DNA of 54,300 nucleotides from a virus, in the IMG/VR virus record IMGVR_UViG_3300047667_000790, positions 1 to 54,300 of that record; one strand, given 5' to 3'. Below, piece after piece: positions 7,921 to 16,614 of the stretch. A program made the translations under genes and the position numbers. A model generated the notes under the pieces. The model had not been told where the DNA came from and made no database searches. It worked only from the letters and a program-made list of their open reading frames with translations. Position 1 is the first letter of the stretch. Every line of letters starts with the position of its first letter.

Positions 7921-9315
7921 ATGGACAATTCACTTTTCGAACATTGGGACGAAACCAAAGAAGCTTTGCTTGATGGTTTAAAACAGTCTCAGAAAGAAGT
8001 AGTAGGGCCGCTTTTGGAAAACCAAAAGAGGTACTTGATTCAAGAAACAGCAGCGACTGGTTCTATTCAAGCACACGACATTGCTAACTTCCGTAAAACT
8101 TTACTACCAATGATCCGTCGTATCATTCCCGGTACTATCGCTAGTGAGCTAGTGGGCGTACAGCCAATGAGCGGACCAGTTGGTCTAGTATACACTCTTC
8201 GTTACCGTTACGAAGAAAACATGACTCACAATGCTGCGTCATCACAGTTTGGTGGTTTTGACATCACATCAGGCGACGAAGCTTTCGGTAACGCTTCTCC
8301 AGTTCGTCAGTTCTATGCTGGTAACACTGGTGCTGCACAAGCTGCTGGTGCCTCTGGTATCGACACTGCTGGTGGACCTGCTAATATCGATGCTACTACT
8401 GCTGAGGGTGGTGCTTGGGAATCTTCAAGCGACGTAACTACTTATGCTACTGGTACTTCTGACTTCTCTGGATACTCAGTGAACGTTGGTGGTTCTATGC
8501 TAGGTGGTTCTGGTTCATTCGCTGAAGGTAATGGTGGTCGTAAGATGTCACTAGAAGTTATCTCTCAGGCAGTTGAAGCTGGTAGCCGTAAACTACAGTC
8601 TGGTTGGACAATCGAAGCTATGCAAGACCTAAACAGTCAGCATGGTCTAGATATCGAGAGCGAGATCACTAAGGCTCTATCTGCAGAAATCGTGCAGGAA
8701 ATCGACGCAGAAATCATTAACGACCTACTAGCACTATCTGGTACTGTTCGTACCTTTGATTTCGGCAACACTGGTGGTACTACTTATGCTCCTGCATTCG
8801 TAGGTGATCGTTTCGCTAACCTTGGTGTTCGCATCAACGAAGTAGCAAACGTTATCGCTCGTAAGACCCGTCGTGGTGCTGGTAACTTCATCGTTGTTTC
8901 TCCGATGATCGTATCTGTACTTCAGTCTGCTGCTAAATCGGTTTTCGCTCCTGCAGTTGAAGGTTCTTTTAAAGGTCCAAACAACACTGAGCTTGTTGGT
9001 ATGCTAAATGGTCGTATCAAAGTATACAGCTATTTGTGGAACCAAGCTACTCCGGGTGTTTCTTCACCTAATGGTGATGACAAGATCCTAGTTGGTTACA
9101 AAGGTGGAAACGGTGAAGTTGACTCAGGTTACTTCTACGCACCATATGTACCTCTAATGAGTTCTGGTGTGATCGTTAACCCAGTTACTTTCCAACCTGT
9201 TGTTTCTCTAATGACTCGTTATGGTAAAGTTGCTCTTACTGATCCAACTACATCGTTGGGCAATTCAGCTGACTATTATGGTAGAATCAATGTTACGAAT
9301 CTAGATTTCATCTAA
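7921..9315 (+). CDS. Major capsid protein (gp23-like)
   Basis: 464 residues. The N-terminal part (LFEHWDETKEALL, then NFRKTLLPMIRRIIPGTIASELVGVQPMSGPVGLVYTLR across two stretches) is the characteristic start of the T4 gp23 family (HK97 fold); the C-terminal part has the expected VGYKGG and PVTFQPVVSLMTRYGK segments. Preceded by TTAGGAGA. Codon use is markedly different from neighbours: CGT, GGT, AAC, ATC and GAC are favoured and ATA/AGA/AGG are rare, as expected for a very highly expressed gene. Shorter than T4 gp23 (521 aa). A terminator follows. Confidence 0.95.
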   Translation: MDNSLFEHWDETKEALLDGLKQSQKEVVGPLLENQKRYLIQETAATGSIQAHDIANFRKTLLPMIRRIIPGTIASELVGVQPMSGPVGLVYTLRYRYEENMTHNAASSQFGGFDITSGDEAFGNASPVRQFYAGNTGAAQAAGASGIDTAGGPANIDATTAEGGAWESSSDVTTYATGTSDFSGYSVNVGGSMLGGSGSFAEGNGGRKMSLEVISQAVEAGSRKLQSGWTIEAMQDLNSQHGLDIESEITKALSAEIVQEIDAEIINDLLALSGTVRTFDFGNTGGTTYAPAFVGDRFANLGVRINEVANVIARKTRRGAGNFIVVSPMIVSVLQSAAKSVFAPAVEGSFKGPNNTELVGMLNGRIKVYSYLWNQATPGVSSPNGDDKILVGYKGGNGEVDSGYFYAPYVPLMSSGVIVNPVTFQPVVSLMTRYGKVALTDPTTSLGNSADYYGRINVTNLDFI

Positions 9316-9356
9316 GATAAGTTTCAGTGATACTAGTCTACTAGTAAGTTAGAAAA

Positions 9357-9388
9357 TAAAAAAACCTCACTCCGGTGGGGTTTTTTTT
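9357..9388 (+). terminator. Rho-independent terminator after capsid gene
   Basis: A-run, stem CCTCAC/GTGGGG (one G-T pair) with loop TCCG, extended by AAAA/TTTT, then a T8 tract. Lies 42 bases after the capsid stop and isolates the head genes from the next unit. Confidence 0.85.
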
Positions 9389-9408
9389 GCCCTAAAAAAA
9401 GGTAACAC

Positions 9409-9416
9409 CATAAATA
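9409..9416 (+). promoter_or_regulatory. T4-type late promoter (CATAAATA)
   Basis: CATAAATA overlapping the first in-frame ATG (9416) of the nuclease gene; a transcript from here would start near 9422, which supports translation from a later ATG. Confidence 0.5.
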
Positions 9417-9439
9417 TGCATACATTAGGAGATATGGTT

Positions 9440-9871
9440 ATGTACGAATATAGATGCAAGGTAGTTCATATAGTCGATGGTGACACTGTTGATGTAGATA
9501 TTGACTTGGGTTTTGGTGTCTGGATACATAATGAGCGAATACGATTGTATGGGATGGATGCCCCCGAAAGTAGAACAAGAGATTTAGAAGAGAAGAAGTT
9601 TGGTATATTGGCTAAAGAGTTCGTACAGGCTAAATTGCCATTGGGTAGCACACAAAAACTTGTAACTAAATCATATGATTCAACAGGTAAATATGGAAGA
9701 ATACTTGGCACGTTTAAAGTGTTTGATTTTGTTACAGATAGTGAGCAAACTTTAACCGAAATAATGATACGTGACCACTATGCAGTTGCATACTATGGGC
9801 AACATAAAGATGAAGTAGAGCAGGCGCATTTAGAAAATAGGATTAAGTTAATCGAAGCCCAAGGTGTGTAA
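9440..9871 (+). CDS. Thermonuclease-like (SNase) nuclease
   Basis: 143 residues. YRCKVVHIVDGDTVDVDIDLG, RLYGMDAPESR and KYGRILG are the conserved strands and catalytic Asp/Arg/Glu elements of the staphylococcal nuclease family, which cuts DNA and RNA with calcium. No signal peptide, unlike the secreted bacterial enzyme, so it probably acts in the cytoplasm on host or phage nucleic acid. Start: ATG 9440, 8 bases after AGGAG; ATG 9434 is possible, while ATG 9416 lies within the promoter. Confidence 0.9.
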   Translation: MYEYRCKVVHIVDGDTVDVDIDLGFGVWIHNERIRLYGMDAPESRTRDLEEKKFGILAKEFVQAKLPLGSTQKLVTKSYDSTGKYGRILGTFKVFDFVTDSEQTLTEIMIRDHYAVAYYGQHKDEVEQAHLENRIKLIEAQGV

Positions 9872-9912
9872 CAAAGCTGGTACACATATTGTAACCAATG
9901 CGTCACAGTTGT

Positions 9913-9920
9913 TATAAATA
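9913..9920 (+). promoter_or_regulatory. T4-type late promoter for endolysin
   Basis: Exact TATAAATA 21 bases before the endolysin ATG at 9942. Confidence 0.65.
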
Positions 9921-9941
9921 ATAACACATTGGAGATTAACT

Positions 9942-10343
9942 ATGTCATATAAATTTGGTAAAACATCACAAGATAGATTAGATACGTGCCACCCTATATT
10001 ACAAGAACTGGCTAACGAAGTGATTAAACATATTGACTTTACCGTTGTGTGTGGTCACAGGGGCGAGGAAGATCAAAAGGCAGCAGTTGCCAGTAAAGCA
10101 AGTAAGGTTAATTTCCCAAACAGTAAGCACAATTCACTACCATCCATTGCCATTGATGTTGCCCCGTATCCAATAGATTGGGATGACATTAAGCGATTTG
10201 CCTTCCTTGTTGGTATATTTAAAGGGGTAGCAATAGCAAAAGGTTACAAGATACGTTTAGGCTCGGATTGGGATTCAGATGGGGACATTACTGATCACAA
10301 GTTCATGGACTGGCCACACATAGAATTAGTACTAGAGGAGTAG
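9942..10343 (+). CDS. M15-family peptidoglycan peptidase, probable endolysin
   Basis: 133 residues, the usual size of phage L-alanyl-D-glutamate/VanY-type peptidases. The zinc site is visible: a SKHNS...AIDVAPY element (His and Asp ligands) and the C-terminal DWPHIELV element (third ligand His). CGHRGEEDQ matches the family's upstream conserved turn. Expected role: cutting the peptide stem of the host wall at lysis. A late promoter stands directly upstream, preceded by the nuclease gene; a one-TM protein lies two genes downstream. Confidence 0.92.
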   Translation: MSYKFGKTSQDRLDTCHPILQELANEVIKHIDFTVVCGHRGEEDQKAAVASKASKVNFPNSKHNSLPSIAIDVAPYPIDWDDIKRFAFLVGIFKGVAIAKGYKIRLGSDWDSDGDITDHKFMDWPHIELVLEE

Positions 10344-10346
10344 AGT

Positions 10347-10676
10347 ATGCCCACTCTAAGCTTTAAGGAATATTATGATTCCAAGCAAAAGTTACTTTCC
10401 GCATGTGAAAGTATCCCTAGGATACGAAGTGAATACCGTATTACAAAATACTGCAAATTTCCATTTTTTGAATCATTAAGTTCTGAGAATAGGGAATATA
10501 TTGCGTTCAAGCCAAAGGATAGAATTGAAGTCCTTTGGGAAAAGGTGGATGAGTATGATGCTTATCCGGTAGCGAAGAGGATAACCCTTATAACTGAAGG
10601 TCGTAAAGAAGTTTTTCCAATCTGGAATAATAAGAAGATGCATAGTTGGATTGATACCAACACCAACGAAATGTAA
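10347..10676 (+). CDS. Hypothetical protein, 109 aa
   Basis: Begins 3 bases after the endolysin stop with its own AGAGT-type ribosome site, so co-transcribed with it. Basic N-terminal half (YYDSKQKLL, RIRSEYRITKYCKF). No family recognised; a lysis-linked role is possible only from position. Confidence 0.55.
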   Translation: MPTLSFKEYYDSKQKLLSACESIPRIRSEYRITKYCKFPFFESLSSENREYIAFKPKDRIEVLWEKVDEYDAYPVAKRITLITEGRKEVFPIWNNKKMHSWIDTNTNEM

Positions 10677-10732
10677 AAATAAGAGCGTACTCGCATTTAT
10701 TACAATAATAACTTACTAGTTAGGAATTTGAG

Positions 10733-11434
10733 ATGATCACAGAATGGGCAAGCATATTAGAATCATATGGGTGGGGAGCACTGATATTCACCCTCACTGC
10801 GTATGTACTTATTGCATACTTAAAGAAAATGTCAAAAGTGTGGAACTCTAGGGACATCGCTAATGTAAGCGAAGATAATCATTTTATAAGATCCCAATTA
10901 AAGGCGCATCAAGTATTTTCTACTATACAATATAAGGTAAATAATGAAATCCCTACTTTAAAATTTAAAGGGAACACATTTCCAGTTAGGCAAAAACTTT
11001 TTAGGAAGATGCTTGAAGTAAAACTGATAACTGTCAAAGGCATGTTACATAGTATAATAGAAATGAACGTTTTTGGGAAGACACACCCGACTGAATGGTC
11101 CATTGCTGTGCAGAGTGCAATAGACGAAAGTGATTATACATTATCAAATTTAGCATTGCGTGAAGGAATACCAGCTATAGTTGTAAGCGAATATATGGTT
11201 TGGCATTCCGTAAGTACTAAAACCCTAATGGCCTATGTAAATGACTTGGCCATATCCACATTACATGAGACAAATGAATCAAGGACCAGCACACTATACT
11301 CAATTATTGATTTACAAATGTCAGTCATGGTTGGTGATGCAGAGAGGACTCTAATATCACTAAATGGTTCCCTGAGTGGTCTTGTATTCAACGGTGAAAC
11401 CATTGAATCTATGGCAGACGAACACGAACTATAG
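10733..11434 (+). CDS. Single-TM membrane protein, candidate holin-type protein
   Basis: 233 residues. One clear membrane segment at residues 13-30 (WGALIFTLTAYVLIAYLKK) followed by a long soluble domain. The layout and size are like the T4 holin T (218 aa, one N-terminal TM plus large domain), and the gene sits just after the endolysin. I see no sequence match to T, so holin is only a positional suggestion. Ends before the late promoter at 11451. Confidence 0.5.
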   Translation: MITEWASILESYGWGALIFTLTAYVLIAYLKKMSKVWNSRDIANVSEDNHFIRSQLKAHQVFSTIQYKVNNEIPTLKFKGNTFPVRQKLFRKMLEVKLITVKGMLHSIIEMNVFGKTHPTEWSIAVQSAIDESDYTLSNLALREGIPAIVVSEYMVWHSVSTKTLMAYVNDLAISTLHETNESRTSTLYSIIDLQMSVMVGDAERTLISLNGSLSGLVFNGETIESMADEHEL

Positions 11435-11450
11435 CTTTTTGCTCGTTACT

Positions 11451-11458
11451 TATAAATA
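11451..11458 (+). promoter_or_regulatory. T4-type late promoter for neck genes
   Basis: Exact TATAAATA 28 bases before ATG 11487. Confidence 0.65.
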
Positions 11459-11486
11459 TCATTAGATAAATAAAAGGTTAAGTTTA

Positions 11487-14400
11487 ATGGCTATATATGA
11501 CAAATTCGCAGATGCACCGAACAGACTAAAACTTGAAGGTCAAGAGATTACGGTCAAATTAGTCAGAAATGGTGACGGTACTGCAACAATCAAATGGAAC
11601 ATCCCCGTTATTAGCGGCTGTGATGTAGAAAACTTAGTATATGATGGTATTGTAATTACCGTAAGTAATAGACCAGCTAATCATATAACAACGTCCCCCC
11701 AGTCTGGAACATACTATGATGCTGACGCAACATTCGACAGGGACTTACATACTGGTGATAGTATTAATGTTGCATCCGTCGTTGGTGCATTTTACCACGA
11801 TAAGTCAACAGTATCACTAACTGTCAATGACGTTCTAGAAAAAACTCCGTATTATGTTTCTGCATATGCTGTTGACCAAAACGGCAACTATCATAGGGAA
11901 GGTGTGCACGCGTATAGCCTACCAACATCACAGGCTGAAACCCAACAGGCTGGAGATGAGACCCCAGCATATCACGACGTTTTAGTAGACACACCAGAGG
12001 GCATATCAACGAAGGCCCGTACTGGATTAGTGATAGGTACAACCTATAACATTAAACTGCTTATAAATGGTAAGTGTTATGAGTATGATGATTTACTTGG
12101 AAGTGATGTACAAACATTTGAAGACTTGGCATCAACTATCAATAATAGGTTAATCATGTCAACTAACCCAATATTGGGACCATTATTCCCTAATGAAGGG
12201 AAGTATATGGTAGATGTTGACAATGAAACTGTGTACATGTGGGACGGCTCAGCTAATATTGAGCAAGTTTCTACCTTCTTTGGCACTGACCCATCAATCC
12301 CAATATTGGATACCTACTGGTATAAGCCATCAACCGATGCACTTAAGGTCCGTGAGGTTGGTGGGTGGGCATCAGTAACTAGCATTATAAAGTATTCAAG
12401 TGATCCATCAATGCCAGTAGACGGGACTGTGTGGCTTGACAAGGCGTTTAACAGTAATAATGAGTTAGACACCCTTAATACCTCTGGGTGGGTTTGGGAT
12501 GGTGTTACGTGGTGTAAGAAGCCAACTATTATCCAGACACGTAGCCCACTACTCCCACCTGTACTCACATCTAGTGATTATTGGTATAACGAAGAGGATG
12601 GCTCTGTATCTAAACGGAACATAGAATTACGAACATGGGAAGAAGTGAACCCTGTAGTATGGGACACTGACCCCAACACTATAGCTGATGCCAACCATTG
12701 GTACAACCAAGAAACGGAATTAGCTTTAATTAGAGTTAGTGGTGTATGGGAAGAAATTAACAACATACGATACGCAGAGCGTAATAGTGTTGGTGAATTA
12801 GACTCACCTGTTGCCAATCATTACTGGTTAATACCTTCTGAGCAAGTTTTACTTAAGCGTGATGCCACAAATACTGTATGGGTTGACGTAAATGTTGTGA
12901 TAAGCTATAATGATCCCGCTGATCGTGCAAGCTGTGATGCTTGGTGGGATGTTAGCGTTGGTGTTGATAACCTATTCATTTGGGATGCAGTAAACATTAC
13001 ATGGGTTGCTGTCACTAACTTTACACAATCTGCTGTAGATCCAGCCACCACAGTAACTTTAGAAGCTGGGACATTGTGGTATAACCAAGAAACTGAGGTT
13101 ATGCAGAAGATTACCGGATTAAACTGTTCTGATATCCAATACATATGTTCATCATATGACCCAACTAACTTACCAGTAGGTATCGTGTGGTTGAAAACAA
13201 CCGATAACACATGGTATATATGGGACGGCTCTGCGTTCGTATTGATAACCGTTATCGTTGATGAGGATGACCCATACGTTGTTGTTGATGGGATGTTCTG
13301 GTACAATACTGCATCAGATGAGCTATATTTGAGAGTGGTTGGGGTATGGGTATTGCAGGTGTACACCACCGACACACTATCTCCAGCTATCGGTACTTTA
13401 TTTTATGATACACTTGAGGACGCATTACTTGAATGGGATGGTGAAGCTTGGATAGCTGCGTGTGGTTTAGCTGAAGTTGTATTAGACTTTAACAGAAGTG
13501 TATGTTTCGATAACATGACCAACTCCATTAGCAGCAGTTTATTCTCACCATATAACGACATTGATAAGTTTGGCCGTGACCTTATTCGGTTCAAGACATG
13601 CAATACGGGGTGTGACGAGACCATTATAGTAGACGAAATGTCATCGGTAATGTCTAGCTTATCCAAACCAGTAATGTATCAAAACCCAGCCACTGGTCGT
13701 AGCATAAATGAGGCAGGGTCAACCTATAGAGAATTGGGTGTTGGTGACGATGGGACACCCGATGAAAGGCGCAAGCTTCAGGATCAGATTAGAGTAGCTC
13801 TGGGGTCTGTAGGTGTCCAAGTTGAATTGACTAAACAACAACTAGACGAATGTATTGATAATGCACTGTTGATGGTTAGGAAGTATTCTAGCTATTCATA
13901 TCAACATGTAATGTTCTTCATGGATGTTGTTCCTAACCAACAAAGATATTTACTTACTAATAAGTGTGTTGGTTTTAATAAGATCAGCAATATTAATGCG
14001 GCTTACCGTATGAAGGGTGGTGGCCTTGGTCTTGGTCGTGGTGGTGGTATGGGAGGAGGTGATTTGCATGGATATGCAGCAATGCAGCAACTATATCATG
14101 CTGGAAAGTTTGATATGTTGTCTTTTCACCTAGTGTCACAGTACATAGAGGAATTGAATATGATATTTGCTAATAATATTGTATTTGATTTTTACGAAGA
14201 TACCAGAATATTAAATTTCCATCAAGTGTTTTATCATAAAGAGAGGATATTACTAGATGCATTTATTGACCTTCCAGAGCAAAAATTGATGACCAATAGG
14301 TATCTTGAACTGTGGATTAAGAAGTGGGCATTAGCTGAAGCTAAGATGATACTGTCTCAGGTTCGTGGTAAGTTCCAGTCTCTACCGGGGCCAAATGGTT

Positions 14401-14531
14401 CTACGGTATTGAACTCTCAGGAATTAATCACACAGGCTGAAAATGAAAAGGTAGAATTGAGGGAAGAGCTACATGATCGTTCTATGCAAGATCATAACAG
14501 CGATGTCCAATCTCAGTTCTTTATGGGGTAA
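11487..14531 (+). CDS. Giant neck protein: FN3-like + WY-repeat region + gp13-like C-terminus
   Basis: 1014 residues in three parts. Residues about 15-150 look like a fibronectin-III/Ig-like domain (TATIKWNIP ... TPYYVSAYAVDQNGN). Residues about 240-660 contain roughly ten repeats of about 45 residues with the pattern DP...G..WYN..T..LY.R..G.W, as in receptor-facing fibres of other phages. From about 755 to the end (RKLQDQIRVALGSVGVQVELT, LDECIDNALLMVRKYSSY, later MILSQVRGKF) the sequence resembles the gp13 neck protein of T4-like phages, normally about 310 aa. The next gene is gp14-like, which supports this. A Gly-rich linker lies near residue 850. Confidence 0.7.
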   Translation: MAIYDKFADAPNRLKLEGQEITVKLVRNGDGTATIKWNIPVISGCDVENLVYDGIVITVSNRPANHITTSPQSGTYYDADATFDRDLHTGDSINVASVVGAFYHDKSTVSLTVNDVLEKTPYYVSAYAVDQNGNYHREGVHAYSLPTSQAETQQAGDETPAYHDVLVDTPEGISTKARTGLVIGTTYNIKLLINGKCYEYDDLLGSDVQTFEDLASTINNRLIMSTNPILGPLFPNEGKYMVDVDNETVYMWDGSANIEQVSTFFGTDPSIPILDTYWYKPSTDALKVREVGGWASVTSIIKYSSDPSMPVDGTVWLDKAFNSNNELDTLNTSGWVWDGVTWCKKPTIIQTRSPLLPPVLTSSDYWYNEEDGSVSKRNIELRTWEEVNPVVWDTDPNTIADANHWYNQETELALIRVSGVWEEINNIRYAERNSVGELDSPVANHYWLIPSEQVLLKRDATNTVWVDVNVVISYNDPADRASCDAWWDVSVGVDNLFIWDAVNITWVAVTNFTQSAVDPATTVTLEAGTLWYNQETEVMQKITGLNCSDIQYICSSYDPTNLPVGIVWLKTTDNTWYIWDGSAFVLITVIVDEDDPYVVVDGMFWYNTASDELYLRVVGVWVLQVYTTDTLSPAIGTLFYDTLEDALLEWDGEAWIAACGLAEVVLDFNRSVCFDNMTNSISSSLFSPYNDIDKFGRDLIRFKTCNTGCDETIIVDEMSSVMSSLSKPVMYQNPATGRSINEAGSTYRELGVGDDGTPDERRKLQDQIRVALGSVGVQVELTKQQLDECIDNALLMVRKYSSYSYQHVMFFMDVVPNQQRYLLTNKCVGFNKISNINAAYRMKGGGLGLGRGGGMGGGDLHGYAAMQQLYHAGKFDMLSFHLVSQYIEELNMIFANNIVFDFYEDTRILNFHQVFYHKERILLDAFIDLPEQKLMTNRYLELWIKKWALAEAKMILSQVRGKFQSLPGPNGSTVLNSQELITQAENEKVELREELHDRSMQDHNSDVQSQFFMG

Positions 14532-14533
14532 CT

Positions 14534-16228
14534 ATGAGTATAACTAGCCAACTAGAGGCACTATTAAGCAACGGCAATTGTCCAGTTGATGGGGATGGTA
14601 ATTTCATCCCTCCACCTACAGATGATGCTGTTGCGAAGATATGCAGTAATTTTAACCCGGCATTAGATTGTACTAATGACGTACCAAATCCCGCATGGGA
14701 ATTAACTGAGTCCGATGACTCATGTTTGATTGATTCATACATTAATGAAAGCATTCAAATTGGTGGGGCAGTAGTGAACGTACACCGTCTGCTTGGTGTT
14801 CATGAACAAGGCTCATTGCAGGATTTAACTGGGAGTGGTAGTGCCATCTCTAATGGTGATAACCCAAATTTTCCAGCACGCAACGCGTTTGATTTATTTC
14901 AGACACAATGGCGATCAACCCAGTATGGACCTGATGTAATGTCATCGTATATTGGATATGACTTTGGTGAAATACTGTTGGATAATAATAGAAAACGTTA
15001 CAGCATTGAAACCTTTGTAAAGTTTGACGTGTCATCAATAAAAATACACCAAGGGTGTAGAAAAGAAAACCGTGTTACCAAAGCTAGGGTTGAGCGATCA
15101 AACGATGGTGTTAAGTGGTATGGTGTTCAAGTGGTTGACTTGCCAGACTGTGAAGGTGCAGCTAAGGTAAACTTTAAGCGGTCAGTACCTTCTAGGTTTT
15201 GGCGATTGCGCCCAGTTGCATTTAACGGTGGGGCTAATGATGCATGGGAAGTTCAAGCAATACAACTATTAGACTATGAAGCTACCGATGTAAATAACAT
15301 TCAGGATAGAATACTGTTGGAAAATAGGGATAGAGATTACGATGAGAATCCTATCCGTATGAAGGGGTCATACACTCCCGTGGATGTACAGGCATTCCAA
15401 AGTAAACATGGATTTGGTAGCATGTACAGTGGAAATGAATGGGTTTTGGAAATAAGCTTCTCATCTACCATATCAGTATTGGGTAGACCATTTGTGATTG
15501 GTGACATTATACAGTTACCAGCCGAGACTCAATTTACTGCTAGTCTTAAACCTATAAAACGATACCTTGAAATAACTGATGTTGCGTGGAGCACTAACAG
15601 CTATACACCAAATTGGATTCCCACTATGCAGCGTTTGATAGCAAAGCCGGTAATGGCATCGCAGGAGACACAAGACGTGATGGGTAAGCTTACAGAAGAC
15701 CAAGATGAATTGGGTCTCGTTGATATCAATGATGGCAGCAATGACAAACAATATCAAGATTTTTCTGAGATAGCACAAACAATTGAGGCTGATGGTAATA
15801 CTTTAGTTCCTCAGAATGGTATAGATTATGCTGACATTGCAGATGTATCTGCTGAATTCTATGAATGGACTAGGGAAAATTCTGGAACTGGCAGTGATCT
15901 CGTTGCTAGACGGATTGATGCGGTACGTTCACAGTATGGGTACGATGCAATGCCCCCAAACGGAGAGGCATATACACAGGCTGATGAATTTCCACCTAAC
16001 CCGAAAGATGGTGCCTACCATCGCCTAACGTATACTAGTATAAGGTCAGGAATACCAGCACGGCTACATAGATTTTCAGTAGCAAAAAACAATTGGATAT
16101 TTTTAGAAAAGGATCGAAGGGCATTGTTATCACATGTTGGCAATAATGTTAGACGCACTTTACGTGAAGAAACTTCAACGGTCACCCCACCAGATGATAA
16201 GGATGCATACTTGGATGATGAAACGTAA
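14534..16228 (+). CDS. gp14-like neck protein with inserted discoidin-like domain
   Basis: 564 residues, twice T4 gp14 (256 aa). Residues about 110-255 look like an F5/8C (discoidin) domain: FPARNAFD, ERSNDGVKWYGVQVVDLPD, SRFWRLRPV and WEVQAIQLLDYE are its typical strands. Residues about 255-400 (NPIRMKG, VGD/IGDIIQLPAE, YLEITDVAWSTNSYTPNWIP) resemble the core of gp14 neck proteins in marine T4-like phages. Starts 2 bases after the gp13-like gene. The added domain would sit on the neck surface and might bind carbohydrate; that is inference. Confidence 0.65.
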   Translation: MSITSQLEALLSNGNCPVDGDGNFIPPPTDDAVAKICSNFNPALDCTNDVPNPAWELTESDDSCLIDSYINESIQIGGAVVNVHRLLGVHEQGSLQDLTGSGSAISNGDNPNFPARNAFDLFQTQWRSTQYGPDVMSSYIGYDFGEILLDNNRKRYSIETFVKFDVSSIKIHQGCRKENRVTKARVERSNDGVKWYGVQVVDLPDCEGAAKVNFKRSVPSRFWRLRPVAFNGGANDAWEVQAIQLLDYEATDVNNIQDRILLENRDRDYDENPIRMKGSYTPVDVQAFQSKHGFGSMYSGNEWVLEISFSSTISVLGRPFVIGDIIQLPAETQFTASLKPIKRYLEITDVAWSTNSYTPNWIPTMQRLIAKPVMASQETQDVMGKLTEDQDELGLVDINDGSNDKQYQDFSEIAQTIEADGNTLVPQNGIDYADIADVSAEFYEWTRENSGTGSDLVARRIDAVRSQYGYDAMPPNGEAYTQADEFPPNPKDGAYHRLTYTSIRSGIPARLHRFSVAKNNWIFLEKDRRALLSHVGNNVRRTLREETSTVTPPDDKDAYLDDET

Positions 16229-16541
16229 ACCAACTACAGTAGAAACGTTTAGAGCATTTTATGAACTCATGAGTGACGGTTGCACTTTTGCGCCTGATAT
16301 GGTATTCTATGACTGTTGTGTAGAACATGATATTGATTATTCTACGGGAACTGTAAACAGGGCAGAAGCTGATAGGAAGTTGAGAGTGTGTATAAGGGCA
16401 AAGGGGTATCCAATACTATGTTGGGTATACTGGTTGGGTGTTAGACTGTTTGGGTGGGTATCATATTACTTTGGTGACAGTGTACAATCCAGAAAAGAAT
16501 ATAAATTATTAGTAGAAGACAATAAATCTGACACAATGTAA
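16215..16541 (+). CDS. Phospholipase A2-like protein
   Basis: About 108 residues. GCTFAPDMVFYDCCVEHDIDYSTG (in two reads: GCTFAPDMVF; DCCVEHDIDY) matches the PLA2 calcium loop plus CCxxHD helix, with H38-D39 as the catalytic pair, followed by ADRKLRVCI as in the family. A hydrophobic stretch (ILCWVYWLGVRLFGWVSYYF) follows. ATG 16215 overlaps the previous stop by 14 bases; earlier in-frame ATGs at 16203 and before lie deeper inside the neck gene. Expected activity would be cleavage of phospholipid acyl chains, perhaps at entry or lysis; activity is not proven. Confidence 0.65.
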   Translation: MMKRKPTTVETFRAFYELMSDGCTFAPDMVFYDCCVEHDIDYSTGTVNRAEADRKLRVCIRAKGYPILCWVYWLGVRLFGWVSYYFGDSVQSRKEYKLLVEDNKSDTM

Positions 16542-16567
16542 TCCCAGAGCTAAATACAACTCCACTA

Positions 16568-16596
16568 TTGCAAACTTACCCCAAGTTTGTTAAAAT
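16568..16596 (+). promoter_or_regulatory. Sigma70-type promoter of the helicase gene
   Basis: TTGCAA (16568-16573), 17-base spacer, TAAAAT (16591-16596); 18 bases before ATG 16615. The spacer holds an inverted repeat. Confidence 0.65.
16571..16589. promoter_or_regulatory. Inverted repeat inside the helicase promoter, operator candidate
   Basis: CAAACTT-acccc-AAGTTTG is a perfect 7-bp inverted repeat covering the end of the -35 box and almost the whole spacer. A repressor or activator bound here would cover the promoter; an RNA hairpin is not expected since the site is upstream of the start. Confidence 0.4.
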
Positions 16597-16614
16597 ATAT
16601 GAACAGGAGTTTTA

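Noticed and set aside
9416-9439. Upstream start codons of the SNase gene
   Set aside because: ATG 9416 overlaps the CATAAATA box; the AGGAG at 9427-9431 fits ATG 9440.
12905-13375. Minus-strand frame of 156 codons inside the neck gene
   Set aside because: Antisense shadow of the WY-repeat region, Thr/Ser/His-rich, no start signals.
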